Position numbers and translations under genes: made by a program. Positions 26,452-36,311 of a DNA stretch of 64,000 bases are shown here, one piece after another; within the stretch, counting starts at the first letter, position 1, and the number at the start of each line of letters is the position of its first letter. Origin of the DNA: Roseivirga sp. (GTDB taxonomy: Bacteria > Bacteroidota > Bacteroidia > Cytophagales > Cyclobacteriaceae); NCBI GenBank assembly GCA_029262895.1, contig JAJCYM010000025.1, positions 23,310 to 87,309 of the forward strand, in the 5' to 3' direction. The notes beneath the pieces are model-generated. The model did no database searches. It was not told the origin of the DNA and saw nothing but the letters and a program-made list of their open reading frames with translations.

Positions 26452-27667
26452 CCAATTCAAAACAGGCATTCAAAAGCACGTTTGCACCATTCTCCAAGTC
26501 TTCTTCTTTTGTGAATTCATTCACGTTATGACTGATGCCATTCACGCTAGGCACAAATACCATAGCTGTTGGACAAACGGATGCCATCATTTGAGCGTCA
26601 TGCCCCGCACCACTTGGCATTCTCTTAACAGAAAGTCCCAATTCTCCTGCCTTGTCGGCAATCAATGAAACCACCCCATCATCAAACTGAACCGGTGAAA
26701 ACCTGACCATTTCGTCTCGTTCCAGGCTTAGACCAGAATTCTGAATGATATCGTTAGCAAAATTGTCGATTGCCTCCTGTCCATCTTTGAGAGTTTCCAG
26801 GTTCACACTCCTCAAATCAAGTGTAAAAGTGGCTTTATCAGGCACAATGTTGATTGCATTCGGCTCAAAGGATATGGTGCCAACGGTGCTTAGGATTTGG
26901 GTTGGTGAATTCCTGACATAATCCCCGGCAAACTTAATGATCTCACTAGCCGCATAGCCCGCATCTTTGCGGTATTGTAGAGGGGTTGTACCCGCATGGT
27001 TGGCCTGACCCTGGATGGTGTAACGAGTCCAATAAATTCCTTGAACCATCTCCACAGCACCAATGTCCGTGCCTTCAAGTTCCAGAACAGGTCCTTGTTC
27101 AATATGCAATTCGATAAAACTGTCTAATGGAAAATCACCACATTTAAGATCACCCTTATAGCCAATTCTCTGAAGCTCAGAATCGACTGATTTGGTTGGG
27201 TCATCATAAGATTGGCTCGCTAAAATTTTTCCTAAATCACCCAACTGGGCGAAGGCGTGACTGCCCATCATATCAGGAGCATAATTTACACCCTCTTCGT
27301 TAGTGAAGTTGATCAGCGCAATGGGCTTCTCAGTTTCAATACCCTCATCATTAAGAGTTTGGATCGCTTCAAGTCCGGCCAAAACACCCAATGCACCATC
27401 ATAGCGTCCACCTTGATAAACTGTGTCCAAATGGGAACCCATGGCTACAGGAGGTACATCTTGCCTACCCCTTCTGAGGCCAATCATGTTGCCAATTTCA
27501 TCAACGTAGATTTCAAGGCCAGCCGCTGTCATCTGAGATTTCAATAAATCCCGCGCCTGCTTATCCTCATCAGACAGTGTAATACGTTCAACACCAATCT
27601 CACCCGTTTTGCCAATTTGGGCATAGCGTTCGATGTTTTGCATTAAGCGTTGAATGTTGATCTTCAT
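26441..27667 (-). CDS. M20-family amidase (N-carbamoyl-amino-acid hydrolase / allantoate amidohydrolase type)
   Basis: A 408-residue zinc amidohydrolase. The metal-binding motifs of the hydantoinase/carbamoylase branch are all visible: [37 protein letters not shown] and [12 protein letters not shown]. The dimerisation lid lies between about residues 215 and 325. Enzymes of this type hydrolyse N-carbamoyl amino acids, allantoate or ureidoglycolate; the sequence does not decide between them and no purine or pyrimidine catabolic gene is nearby. It converges on pth with an 11-base overlap. metG lies upstream on the same strand, 61 bases away. The ATG at 27667 gives the usual family start. Confidence 0.88.
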   Translation of the reverse strand: MKINIQRLMQNIERYAQIGKTGEIGVERITLSDEDKQARDLLKSQMTAAGLEIYVDEIGNMIGLRRGRQDVPPVAMGSHLDTVYQGGRYDGALGVLAGLEAIQTLNDEGIETEKPIALINFTNEEGVNYAPDMMGSHAFAQLGDLGKILASQSYDDPTKSVDSELQRIGYKGDLKCGDFPLDSFIELHIEQGPVLELEGTDIGAVEMVQGIYWTRYTIQGQANHAGTTPLQYRKDAGYAASEIIKFAGDYVRNSPTQILSTVGTISFEPNAINIVPDKATFTLDLRSVNLETLKDGQEAIDNFANDIIQNSGLSLERDEMVRFSPVQFDDGVVSLIADKAGELGLSVKRMPSGAGHDAQMMASVCPTAMVFVPSVNGISHNVNEFTKEEDLENGANVLLNACFELANR

Positions 27668-27728
27668 TATTCAGTTTAATGTTGATAAGTTTCAAATTGA
27701 ACCCATTAGACATGAAACATCAAACTCA

Positions 27729-29783
27729 TTAACTTATCACGGATCCCGGTTCCACGTCTTCGTTAGGTTGAAGTAATCTCAGATTACCCGCATTATCTTC
27801 GGCCATAAGAATCATACCTTCAGATTCGGTACCCATCATTTTTCTCGGAGCCAAATTAGCGATAATGGTTACCTGCTTACCTATCATTTCTTCAGGACTA
27901 TAATGCTTGGCAATCCCACTCAGGATTGTTCTTTTGTCCACACCTGTATCTACCAGAAACTGTAGAAGTTTGTTTGATTTTTCCACCTTTTTGGCCTCCA
28001 GAATAGTACCTATTCTTAAATCCAATTTCATAAAATCATCAAACTGGATAGTCTCCTTCAAAGGGGCTGCCTCCTTACTCTCTAATTCGTTTTGCATTTT
28101 TGTATTCTGTAATTTTTGCACTTGGGCTTCAATGGTCTTGTCCTCAATTTTCTCAAAAAGCAACTGTGTTTTTTCCAATGGATTTCCGCTAGTCAGCAAA
28201 TCATCTCGACCAGCATCCGACCAATTCAATTGATCCATACCTAGAAATTTGCACAGCTTGGATGTGCTAAACGGAATAAACGGTTCGGCAACAATAGAAA
28301 TATTTGCCGCTATTTGAAGAGCAATATTCAAGATAGTTCCTACCCTTGCCTCATCGGTCTTTATTAGCTTCCATGGTTCTGTATCAGCGAGGTATTTATT
28401 GCCCATTCTGGCAAGCTCCATCATTTCAGTCAATGCCTCCCTAAATCTGTACCTTTCAATTGACTCGCCAATTTTGGCTGGTGCCTCTCTTAGAGCTAGG
28501 ATTACTTCTTCATCGAGATCAAATAGCTCCCCACGCTCTGGTACTTTACCATCAAAGTATTTGTGTGTTAGGACCACGGCTCTGTTTACAAAGTTTCCGA
28601 GGATAGCAACCAGTTCGTTATTGTTTCTGGCCTGAAAATCCTTCCAGGTGAAATCGTTGTCCTTGCTTTCGGGAGCATTGGCACATAGGGCGTATCTTAA
28701 AACGTCTTGTTTTTCAGGAAAATCTTCCAGGTACTCATGCAGCCAGACCGCCCAGTTTCTTGAGGTTGAAATTTTGTCCCCCTCCAAATTCAAAAACTCA
28801 TTGGCCGGTACGTTTTCAGGCAACACATAATCACCCATAGCCTTAAGAATTGCCGGGAAAATGATGCAGTGAAACACGATATTATCCTTCCCAATAAAGT
28901 GAACCAGATTAGTGTCTTGGTCTTTCCAGTAGGGTTCCCAATCTTTTTCCTTTTCCTGAGCCCATTCCTTGGTAGCCGATACATAACCTATGGGAGCATC
29001 AAACCACACGTAAAGCACCTTGCCATCAGCACCTTCTACCGGCACCTTAATACCCCAATCAAGATCGCGAGTCATGGCACGTGGCTGTAACCCTCCATCA
29101 ATCCAGGATTTACATTGACCCCAAACATTGGGCTTCCAATCTTTTTTATGACCATCAACGATCCACTCTTTGAGCCACTCCTCATAGTTCTGAAGGGGTA
29201 AATACCAATGCTTGGTTTCCCTCTTTATTGGGGGGTTACCACTTAAAGTAGATTTGGGGTTGATCAGGTCTGTTGGATTTAAGGATGATCCACAGTTTTC
29301 GCATTGATCACCATAAGCAGATTCATAGCTGCATCGTGGGCAGGTGCCCGTGATATAACGGTCAGCCAAAAACTGCTGAGCTTCTTCATCGTAATATTGT
29401 TGGCTCACCCGCTCTTCAAACAGACCTTTTTCATAAAGTTTTTTGAAGAATTCCTGCGCAGTCTCATGGTGAACCTGGTTCGAGGTTCTTGAGTAGATGT
29501 CAAAAGTAATGCCCAGGGCAGACATGGATTCTTTTATCATGCCATGATACTTGTCTACAATGGCCTTTGGCGTAGTACCCTCTTTTCGAGCCCTCATCGT
29601 AATGGCCATCCCATGCTCATCAGACGCGCAAATAAATGCTACGTCTTCACCCTTGGACCTTAAATACCTGGTATAAATGTCAGAAGGCACATAAACACCA
29701 GCCAAATGACCTATGTGGATCGGTCCATTTGCATAAGGAAGTGCAGCTGTTACCGTGTGTCTTTTAAATTGCTTTTGACTCAT
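27729..29783 (-). CDS. metG: Methionyl-tRNA synthetase
   Basis: A 684-residue class I synthetase charging tRNA-Met. The HIGH motif is [13 protein letters not shown] near the N-terminus, the KMSKS motif appears as KISTS in [11 protein letters not shown], and a zinc knuckle reads [19 protein letters not shown]-terminal EMAP/Trbp111 tRNA-binding domain ([23 protein letters not shown]) occupies about the last 110 residues, so this is the long dimeric form. I chose ATG 29783 over a TTG at 29792, because the TTG lies inside an exact TATCTTTG promoter box; transcription would then begin almost at the ATG, which suggests a leaderless message. Confidence 0.96.
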   Translation of the reverse strand: MSQKQFKRHTVTAALPYANGPIHIGHLAGVYVPSDIYTRYLRSKGEDVAFICASDEHGMAITMRARKEGTTPKAIVDKYHGMIKESMSALGITFDIYSRTSNQVHHETAQEFFKKLYEKGLFEERVSQQYYDEEAQQFLADRYITGTCPRCSYESAYGDQCENCGSSLNPTDLINPKSTLSGNPPIKRETKHWYLPLQNYEEWLKEWIVDGHKKDWKPNVWGQCKSWIDGGLQPRAMTRDLDWGIKVPVEGADGKVLYVWFDAPIGYVSATKEWAQEKEKDWEPYWKDQDTNLVHFIGKDNIVFHCIIFPAILKAMGDYVLPENVPANEFLNLEGDKISTSRNWAVWLHEYLEDFPEKQDVLRYALCANAPESKDNDFTWKDFQARNNNELVAILGNFVNRAVVLTHKYFDGKVPERGELFDLDEEVILALREAPAKIGESIERYRFREALTEMMELARMGNKYLADTEPWKLIKTDEARVGTILNIALQIAANISIVAEPFIPFSTSKLCKFLGMDQLNWSDAGRDDLLTSGNPLEKTQLLFEKIEDKTIEAQVQKLQNTKMQNELESKEAAPLKETIQFDDFMKLDLRIGTILEAKKVEKSNKLLQFLVDTGVDKRTILSGIAKHYSPEEMIGKQVTIIANLAPRKMMGTESEGMILMAEDNAGNLRLLQPNEDVEPGSVIS

Positions 29784-29789
29784 AGGCTG

Positions 29790-29797
29790 CAAAGATA
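29790..29797 (-). promoter_or_regulatory. Promoter -7 box of metG
   Basis: On the minus strand TATCTTTG (29797 down to 29790) matches TAnnTTTG exactly. It ends only six bases before the metG ATG at 29783, so the expected transcription start falls on or next to the start codon. Confidence 0.6.
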
Positions 29798-29949
29798 AGT
29801 TTTAGATGCAAGATTTTAGAGACTAGCATCCATAACTTCACCGCGGATGTCTTTGGGTAACTTCCTTTGCGGAAAATATAAAATCCAATAAATTAGCCTC
29901 CTCAAAAAAAATCAATTTTTGTTCTGTCAATTTTAGACTCAAAAGAAAT

Positions 29950-30648
29950 ATGAAAAGGTCATTACTCCTACTAGCACTTATAGGTTATCTTGTTTTACCA
30001 AAACAAGCGCATAGTCAAATCGATGAGGACCAAACCGGTGCCTGGTACATGTATTTTTGGAACACCACTATCAAGGACGGTCCGTGGGGTTTTCAGGGAG
30101 ATATTCAATACCGGAATTGGGACCTTATTGGTGACCTGGAACAATTGTTATTAAGGGGTGGGGTAACTTATCAACCTGAAAATCTCGGTGTCAAGTTTAC
30201 TTTAGGGTACGGCAATATCAGCACTGGCCAATTTGGCGATAGTAAATCCAAGGTTTCAGAAAGCCGAATTTATCAGGAAGCCTTAATCCCGCATAAACTT
30301 GGAACCCGAATCTACCTCACCCATCGGTTTCGATATGAACAACGCTTTGTAGACAATCAGGATACCCGTACGCGCTTCAGGTACAACCTGTTTATCACCG
30401 TGCCCTTGAATAAGACTGATTTAAGCCCAGGTGCAATATACTTGGCACTCTATAACGAACTATTTGTCAATGGCCAACGTGGCATAGGCAACGGGAACGA
30501 AGTACAACTTTTTGATAGAAATAGAGCTTACGGAGCATTAGGATATACCCTAAGCGAGGGATTACGAATTCAACTTGGACTAATGCGGCAAACAACGAAT
30601 AACTGGAAGAAGAGACAACTCCAATTAAGTCTACATCATAAATTCTAG
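29950..30648 (+). CDS. DUF2490 outer-membrane protein
   Basis: A 232-residue protein with a signal peptide (LLLLALIGYLVLPKQAHSQ, residues 4-22). The mature part starts DEDQTGAWYMYFWNT and shows the DUF2490 pattern of a beta barrel: GFQGDIQYRNWDL, LLRGGVTYQPENLGVKFTLGYG, LTHRFRYEQRFVDNQDTRTRFRYNL, and a last strand QLQLSLHHKF ending in phenylalanine. The family is found mainly in Bacteroidota outer membranes and has no assigned function. It is divergent from metG across about 165 bases and is followed 3 bases later by a DUF1801 gene, which is probably co-transcribed. Confidence 0.85.
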   Translation: MKRSLLLLALIGYLVLPKQAHSQIDEDQTGAWYMYFWNTTIKDGPWGFQGDIQYRNWDLIGDLEQLLLRGGVTYQPENLGVKFTLGYGNISTGQFGDSKSKVSESRIYQEALIPHKLGTRIYLTHRFRYEQRFVDNQDTRTRFRYNLFITVPLNKTDLSPGAIYLALYNELFVNGQRGIGNGNEVQLFDRNRAYGALGYTLSEGLRIQLGLMRQTTNNWKKRQLQLSLHHKF

Positions 30649-30651
30649 GCC

Positions 30652-31014
30652 ATGAACATTAATCCAGCGGTTAACGAATATTTGGATAAAAAGGCCCACC
30701 CTATGACAGATGAAATTCAGAGGGTACGTGAAATTATTTTGGCCACCGATCCAAAAATCGAAGAAACGATCAAATGGAGTAGCCCTACATTTATGTATAA
30801 AGGCAACATTGCCTCGTTTTTCATGAATGCCAAGAAATTTGTGAGCCTGATGTTTCATAAAGGTGCCACCATCAATGATGAACATGGCCTATTGAGCGGA
30901 GATGGCAAGGAAGCCAGAGTGGCGCGATTTGAAAGTCTGGATGATATTCAAGAAAAAGAAGCTGAACTTCAAGCGGTAATAAAGGAATGGATTCGAATGC
31001 AAGACAATGCTTAG
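30652..31014 (+). CDS. DUF1801 (YdhG-like) domain protein
   Basis: A 120-residue cytoplasmic protein. It has the DUF1801 layout: an N-terminal helix pair (VNEYLDKKAHPMTDEIQRVREII), the conserved EETIKWSSPTFMYKGNIASFF core (20-residue window taken from about 40-60), and FVSLMFHKGATI. Members resemble the iron-chaperone frataxin fold; the function is not settled. It starts three bases after the DUF2490 stop, so they share a transcript, but no functional link is evident. No signal peptide or membrane segment. Confidence 0.82.
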   Translation: MNINPAVNEYLDKKAHPMTDEIQRVREIILATDPKIEETIKWSSPTFMYKGNIASFFMNAKKFVSLMFHKGATINDEHGLLSGDGKEARVARFESLDDIQEKEAELQAVIKEWIRMQDNA

Positions 31015-31124
31015 CTAATCCCACAAATGTGGATATTGGTCTACTTACCTACAACCTCCTGAAAATTAAATACAGATTTGCTCCGCCAAGTTTTAATCAA
31101 TGCTCTTAATTCATAATTAAACCC

Positions 31125-31132
31125 TACCTTTG
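31125..31132 (+). promoter_or_regulatory. Promoter -7 box of typA
   Basis: TACCTTTG matches TAnnTTTG exactly and is followed by CGGC. The leader to the ATG at 31153 would be about 15 bases. Confidence 0.6.
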
Positions 31133-31152
31133 CGGCTTGATTTAGAGGCCTC

Positions 31153-32958
31153 ATGACGAGCATTAGAAATATCGCAATTATTGCACACGTAGACCACGGT
31201 AAAACAACCCTGGTTGACAAGATTATCCACGCATCAAAAATCTTCCGTGAAAATCAGCACACGGATGAATTAATTCTTGACAATAATGATCAGGAGCGAG
31301 AACGCGGGATTACCATTCTTTCCAAGAACGTTTCAATTCGTTATAAGGATGTTAAAATCAATATTATTGATACACCTGGTCACGCAGATTTTGGCGGTGA
31401 GGTAGAACGTGTATTGAAAATGGCCGATGGGGTTCTTTTGCTTGTTGATGCATTTGAAGGTCCAATGCCGCAAACGCGCTTTGTCCTCAGCAAAGCCTTA
31501 GGCTTAGGCTTAAAGCCTATATTGGTGGTCAACAAGGTGGACAAAGAGAATTGCAGACCGGATGAGGTTCACGAGCAGGTATTTGACCTGATGTTTAACC
31601 TTGATGCCACTGAAGACCAACTTGACTTTGAAACTGTCTACGGTTCTTCAAAACATGGCTGGATGAGTGAAGATTGGAAAGAACCAACAGATAATATCTT
31701 CCCGCTGCTCGATAAAATTTTGGCCGTAATACCAGAGTCTCCCTCTCCTGCCGGAATTGCAAGATTCCAAATTACGTCACTGGACTACTCCTCCTTTGTG
31801 GGAAGAATTGCCATTGGGAGAATGTACCAGGGAAGCCTGAAGGAAAATGCCTCTATGGGTCTGACCAAGCGTGACGGATCAGTAAAGAGAGTAAGAATAA
31901 AAGAATTGCAGGTTTTCGAAGGGCTCGGCAAACAAAAAGTGGAACAGGTAAATGCTGGTGAGCTCTGCGCCATTGTCGGGCTGGAAGATTTTGAAATTGG
32001 GGACACAATCACTGATTTCGATAATCCTCAGCCACTACCGAGGATAGCCATTGATGAGCCCACCATGAATATGCTCTTCACCATTAACAATTCCCCTGGT
32101 TTTGGAAATGATGGCAAGTTTGTGACTTCACGCCATTTGAGAGAGCGATTGTTCAAGGAAGTGGAAAAAAACCTGGCTTTGAGAGTGGAAGAGACTGATA
32201 CTGAGGACAAATTCGTTGTTTTCGGCCGAGGCATTCTCCATTTGTCCGTTTTAATCGAGACCATGCGAAGGGAAGGCTACGAACTTATGGTTGGCCAGCC
32301 GCAGGTAATTATCAAAGAGATTGACGGAAGGCGCTGTGAGCCGATTGAAACCTTGGTAGTAGATGTGCCCGAAAATGTATCTGGTAAGGTGATTGAGCTG
32401 GTAACCCAAAGAAAAGGTGAGTTGAAGATAATGGAGCCCAAAGGGGACCAGCAGCATCTTGAGTTTGAGGTTCCTTCTCGTGGACTCATCGGACTAAGAA
32501 ATAACGTCTTAACGGCTACAGCCGGTGAAGCAGTAATGAACCACCGCTTTAAAGCTTATGAGCCAATGAAAGGTGAAATCAAGGGCCGGCAAAATGGGTC
32601 ATTGATTTCGATGGGCAACGGTCCGGGCACTCCTTTTTCTATAGATAAACTTCAGGACAGAGGTACTTTCTTTGTGCCTCCGGGTGAAGATTTGTACACA
32701 GGTCAGGTAATTGGTGAACATACTCGTGAAAACGATTTGGTGATAAACATTCAAAAAGGTAAGCAGCTCACCAACATGCGAGCTTCTGGTTCTGACAGCA
32801 ACTCAAAAATTGCACCGCACAGGGGCTTTTCGCTTGAGGAAGGAATGGAGTACATTCAGAAAGATGAGTATTTGGAAATAACTCCTAAGGCCATAAGAAT
32901 GCGCAAGATCCATCTCGATGAACATTCACGTTTGAGAATGGCCAAACATGAAGCTTAA
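31153..32958 (+). CDS. typA: Translational GTPase TypA/BipA
   Basis: A 601-residue ribosome-binding GTPase. The G domain has [12 protein letters not shown] (G1, near residue 10), RERGITI (G2), [12 protein letters not shown] (G3) and [12 protein letters not shown] (G4). Domain II and two EF-G-like alpha/beta domains follow, and the TypA-specific C-terminal domain has [13 protein letters not shown] and [11 protein letters not shown]. The length is normal for the family. TypA acts in ribosome assembly and stress or cold adaptation. An exact promoter box lies 21 bases upstream; the AraC-type gene follows 38 bases later and may be read from the same promoter, although no relation is known. Confidence 0.97.
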   Translation: MTSIRNIAIIAHVDHGKTTLVDKIIHASKIFRENQHTDELILDNNDQERERGITILSKNVSIRYKDVKINIIDTPGHADFGGEVERVLKMADGVLLLVDAFEGPMPQTRFVLSKALGLGLKPILVVNKVDKENCRPDEVHEQVFDLMFNLDATEDQLDFETVYGSSKHGWMSEDWKEPTDNIFPLLDKILAVIPESPSPAGIARFQITSLDYSSFVGRIAIGRMYQGSLKENASMGLTKRDGSVKRVRIKELQVFEGLGKQKVEQVNAGELCAIVGLEDFEIGDTITDFDNPQPLPRIAIDEPTMNMLFTINNSPGFGNDGKFVTSRHLRERLFKEVEKNLALRVEETDTEDKFVVFGRGILHLSVLIETMRREGYELMVGQPQVIIKEIDGRRCEPIETLVVDVPENVSGKVIELVTQRKGELKIMEPKGDQQHLEFEVPSRGLIGLRNNVLTATAGEAVMNHRFKAYEPMKGEIKGRQNGSLISMGNGPGTPFSIDKLQDRGTFFVPPGEDLYTGQVIGEHTRENDLVINIQKGKQLTNMRASGSDSNSKIAPHRGFSLEEGMEYIQKDEYLEITPKAIRMRKIHLDEHSRLRMAKHEA

Positions 32959-32996
32959 ACCAAGTTAAAAGCATATCCTTTGTATATTTCAGGAGT

Positions 32997-34112
32997 ATGA
33001 GGGATGTAGTATTTCTTATTCTTCTTATTGCCGGTGGGCAGGGCATTTTCCTTTCTCTCATTTTAGGGTTAGGTAGAGGAAAAAGATCTAGTCTCTTGCT
33101 GGGCTTGATGTTCTTGTCCTTTTCGCTTCAGCTTTTCGATTTGGTGCTTTTATATTCCGGAGAGGCACTAGTTTATCCCCACCTCGCTTTTTGGAGTACT
33201 CCGTTTAATCTTGCCTTAGGACCTTTGCTCTATTTATATGTGCGCAGTTCCAAAAGCAACCCCGACACTCTCGGCAAGGTGAATTGGCTTCACTTTATCC
33301 CCTTTCTCCTTCATACTGTCTATATCAGCTACATTTTTCATTTTCAAAATGCAGGTTACAAAACAGCCTTCATTCAAGAGATATTGGCCATTCAGGTTAG
33401 CGCAGATGGAGCCAATTTGAATTTAACCAACATTCTCTTTGCCATTGCAGTCTATGGGCAACTGGCCATTTATATTGGTTTGAGTAAGGTTCAAATCAGG
33501 AATAGGCAGGACTTTAAAGGCGAGATGAGTATTTGGCTAAACAAGCTTTGGATGGCCATTGTTGTCATTGCAGCTTTTGGCTTATTGCAATTCGTATTGC
33601 TTGCCTTGAAAATCGATCAACAACCAATCACTGGTTACATTGCCGCTTTGTTGGCCGTGATCTACATCTACTATGGCGCCATGATCGTAATGAGAAAGCC
33701 CGAGGTGATCTTCAATCCTCCTAAACCTCAGAAATATCAATATTCAACCCTCAGCTCAGCTCAAAGCCAACGTCTCTTGAGCCAATTGAGGAATTTCATG
33801 ACAGAACAGACACCATTTAAGAACCCGAGTCTAACATTAAAGGATTTGGCACTGGCCAGTCGAATATCGGATCGGCATATTTCTCAGGTCATCAATGAGC
33901 AATTGAACCAAAATTTTCATGACTTTCTGAATGAGTATCGGGTTAATGAATTTAAAACTCAGCTCACCGATCCGGACAATGGTCACCTAAGCATGCTGGG
34001 CATTGCAATGGAGTGCGGCTTCAATTCCAAATCAACGTTCAATACTACTTTTAAACGGTTCACAGGCTTAACCCCTTCCGAATTCAAGAAAAAACAATCC
34101 TCATATTTTTAG
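32997..34112 (+). CDS. AraC-family regulator with a membrane-embedded N-terminal half
   Basis: A 371-residue protein. Residues 1-235 contain about seven hydrophobic helices (VVFLILLIAGGQGIFLSLILG at the start, later LLQFVLLALKI and GYIAALLAVIYIYYG). The C-terminal 110 residues form an AraC-type double helix-turn-helix: NPSLTLKDLALASRISDRHIS, then FHDFLNEYRVNEFK and LGIAMECGFNSKSTFNTTFKRFTGLTPSEFKK. This seven-helix-plus-AraC layout is frequent in Bacteroidota and presumably senses a signal in or near the membrane. Its target is unknown; the next gene, a secreted hydrolase, is a possible one. Start ATG at 32997 has no near competitor. Confidence 0.88.
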   Translation: MRDVVFLILLIAGGQGIFLSLILGLGRGKRSSLLLGLMFLSFSLQLFDLVLLYSGEALVYPHLAFWSTPFNLALGPLLYLYVRSSKSNPDTLGKVNWLHFIPFLLHTVYISYIFHFQNAGYKTAFIQEILAIQVSADGANLNLTNILFAIAVYGQLAIYIGLSKVQIRNRQDFKGEMSIWLNKLWMAIVVIAAFGLLQFVLLALKIDQQPITGYIAALLAVIYIYYGAMIVMRKPEVIFNPPKPQKYQYSTLSSAQSQRLLSQLRNFMTEQTPFKNPSLTLKDLALASRISDRHISQVINEQLNQNFHDFLNEYRVNEFKTQLTDPDNGHLSMLGIAMECGFNSKSTFNTTFKRFTGLTPSEFKKKQSSYF

Positions 34113-34173
34113 GTTCGAATACATGTTTTAGGGCGTTCCCCAGCTTGAATTGCTGGTGATTTGAGGAAAAAAC

Positions 34174-35586
34174 ATGAAACGAATATTCTTGCTTTTCTTA
34201 TTTATGTCTACACAGGCGCTGTTCAGTCAGCAATTGAGTATCAATGGTCCATGGAAAGGTTTTATGGAAGCTGCCGGCCGAAAAATGGACATTATCGTCC
34301 TTTTTGAAAAAAGCGAGGGTGAATGGAAAGGTAAGCTCAGTAGTGAAACACAACAACTGAAAGATATTGCTATCAGCAACATAGTAGTAGAAAATCTAAC
34401 GGTAACCTTTGACGTTCCATTGGCTGGTGGGCAATGGGCAGGACAGCTTTCAAAAGAGGGTGATAAGCTTGCAGGCGATTGGATTCAAGGAGCTTTTAAA
34501 GCCACGTTGAACTTTGCAAAGCAAAAAGAGGCGCCTGAATTCAAAATAAAAGTAAGGGAGCAAACGCCTGTGGGGCCCTTTCCCTATAAGGTACAAGAAG
34601 TCAGTTATAAAAACGAACGGGATGGAACGACCCTTGCCGCTACCCTGACCACTCCCAATGGCGAGGGCCCTTTCCCGGCAGCCATCTTATTGACAGTAGC
34701 CGGAGAAAATGACAGAGATCAAAGCCACGGTGCTCCGCAACATAAGCCTTATCTCGTTCTTGCAGATTATCTAACCAGACAGGGGGTTGCAGTACTACGT
34801 GCAGACGATCGTGGCGTTGGGGGTTCCTCAGGGAACATTTTTGATTCAACCATAGAGGATTTTGCTTATGATGCTCTGGCGGGTTTCAATTTTCTTAAAG
34901 GCCTTTCACAAATTGACAACAGCAAAATTGGTTTTATTGGAAATAGTGAGGGCACCCTGGTTGGGCCTTTGGCAGCAAGTATCAACAACGAAACGGCCTT
35001 TATCATTACACTTGGGGGTATCGGGATTACCGGAGCCGAGGTTATACTAGATCAGGTTGATGCCATGGGCCAACTAAGTCAATTAAATGAAACCACCATA
35101 GCTCAAATGAAGGACAGAACGCAGAAGATGTTTGATATTCTCCTTTCGGAGCCAGACAGGGCAAAAGCTGCTGCAAAACTCAGGGCATTTTTAGAAGACA
35201 GTAAAGTGCCAGGTGCAGACTCCAGTCTTTTTCTGATTCCGGCATCAATAGACGCGCAAGCCAAAATGTTCTCCTCCCCTTGGTATCGGTATCAAACAGA
35301 ACTTGACCCAGCACCTGTACTTCAGAAAATTAAATGCCCTTTTTTGGCACTCCATGGAAATGTCGATCCCTTTGTGTCGCCAGATAAGAACCTGGCAGCC
35401 ATTGCAGAAAATCTGAGGATTGGAGGCAATCAGCACTATGGTGTAATTAAACTCAAGGGCATAAACCATGTCTTTCAAGATGCTCAAACCGGTTCGCCTG
35501 CCGACTATACAAAGAATGAAGTTTCATTCTCTCCAAGAGCACTTGAGCTAATCGGAAGCTGGCTCAAAAGCACACTAATGTTTTAA
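34174..35586 (+). CDS. Exported alpha/beta hydrolase
   Basis: A 470-residue protein with a signal peptide (IFLLFLFMSTQALFSQ). Residues about 20-120 form a separate beta-rich domain (LSINGPWKGFMEAAGRKMDIIVLF). The hydrolase domain begins near residue 140; the nucleophile is S258 in FIGNSEGTLVG, the acid is probably the aspartate in LHGNVDPFVSPDKN, and the base the histidine in GINHVFQ. Proteins of this layout are annotated as S9- or S33-type hydrolases or acyl-CoA-type esterases; the substrate is not evident. It stands 61 bases after the AraC gene on the same strand. Location is likely periplasmic. Confidence 0.82.
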   Translation: MKRIFLLFLFMSTQALFSQQLSINGPWKGFMEAAGRKMDIIVLFEKSEGEWKGKLSSETQQLKDIAISNIVVENLTVTFDVPLAGGQWAGQLSKEGDKLAGDWIQGAFKATLNFAKQKEAPEFKIKVREQTPVGPFPYKVQEVSYKNERDGTTLAATLTTPNGEGPFPAAILLTVAGENDRDQSHGAPQHKPYLVLADYLTRQGVAVLRADDRGVGGSSGNIFDSTIEDFAYDALAGFNFLKGLSQIDNSKIGFIGNSEGTLVGPLAASINNETAFIITLGGIGITGAEVILDQVDAMGQLSQLNETTIAQMKDRTQKMFDILLSEPDRAKAAAKLRAFLEDSKVPGADSSLFLIPASIDAQAKMFSSPWYRYQTELDPAPVLQKIKCPFLALHGNVDPFVSPDKNLAAIAENLRIGGNQHYGVIKLKGINHVFQDAQTGSPADYTKNEVSFSPRALELIGSWLKSTLMF

Positions 35587-35673
35587 CATGAATAAGCCCT
35601 TATAGGCTGATTCTGCAAAAGGTTAACGCAAGTTAAATGCGTAATCACTTACGATTCATTCCAAACTTTCGAT

Positions 35674-35681
35674 TAATTTTG
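35674..35681 (+). promoter_or_regulatory. Promoter -7 box of the 35.7-kb lipoprotein gene
   Basis: TAATTTTG matches TAnnTTTG exactly, 14 bases before the ATG at 35696; the leader would be about 10 bases from that ATG or 25 from the second ATG at 35711. Confidence 0.55.
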
Positions 35682-35695
35682 TACCCATTCAATTA

Positions 35696-36310
35696 ATGAA
35701 TAAGGGAATTATGAAGAAGATTTGGACAGGTTTATTAATTTTTGTCATTGCTTTGATTAGTTGTTCTTCGGGCAGTGAAGAAGATGTTATGAAGGCAAAA
35801 GTCGCTGCCTATTTTAACGCCTGGAACAATCAGGAATTTACCAGCGAGGCCTTCCGAGGTTTTACACTAGATACAAGCTATACCTGGCATTCCGAGAAAA
35901 TAGGTGAAGGAAGTCGATCTATTTTCAATCCAAATTCGGGTTGGAAACAATGGGACAAGGCCTATAATGGTACTTACACCTTTGACTCCGTTGTAGTAAA
36001 CACCAAAGAAAGAACGATCACCGGGAAATTTACTGAGACCACAGATTTCTTGAAGGATATTGGAATGCCAGAGGGCTTTGCGGCCATAATTACCTATTGG
36101 TATAATGAAGACCTAAAAGTAACCGGAAAGCTCTATGGTTGGAATCCAAATAACAGAAGCATGCATGATATGGTTAAGCCAATCGTAGAATGGGCCAAAA
36201 CCTATGATTCAGCTGCTATTGCACAGGTCTATCTCACGAATGGTTTTAAACCAAGCACTGAAAATGCTGCAATTTGGAAAAGACTAATCACTGCATACAA
36301 GGAGAAATAG
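35696..36310 (+). CDS. Uncharacterised lipoprotein with SnoaL-like features
   Basis: A 204-residue protein (199 if the second ATG at 35711 is used). KKIWTGLLIFVIALISC is a lipoprotein signal with the lipobox ALISC, so the mature protein would be acylated at that cysteine by Lgt and held in a membrane. The start of the mature part, VMKAKVAAYFNAWNNQEF, resembles the first helix of SnoaL/NTF2-like domains, and the later alternation of strands would fit such a fold, but I do not recognise a family. An exact promoter box lies upstream. Its stop is two bases from the stop of the convergent MFS gene. Confidence 0.6.
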   Translation: MNKGIMKKIWTGLLIFVIALISCSSGSEEDVMKAKVAAYFNAWNNQEFTSEAFRGFTLDTSYTWHSEKIGEGSRSIFNPNSGWKQWDKAYNGTYTFDSVVVNTKERTITGKFTETTDFLKDIGMPEGFAAIITYWYNEDLKVTGKLYGWNPNNRSMHDMVKPIVEWAKTYDSAAIAQVYLTNGFKPSTENAAIWKRLITAYKEK

Positions 36311-36311
36311 A

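Noticed and set aside
34140..34156. Small hairpin CCAGC/GCTGG between the AraC and hydrolase genes
   Set aside because: Five-base stem without a T tract; not a credible terminator.
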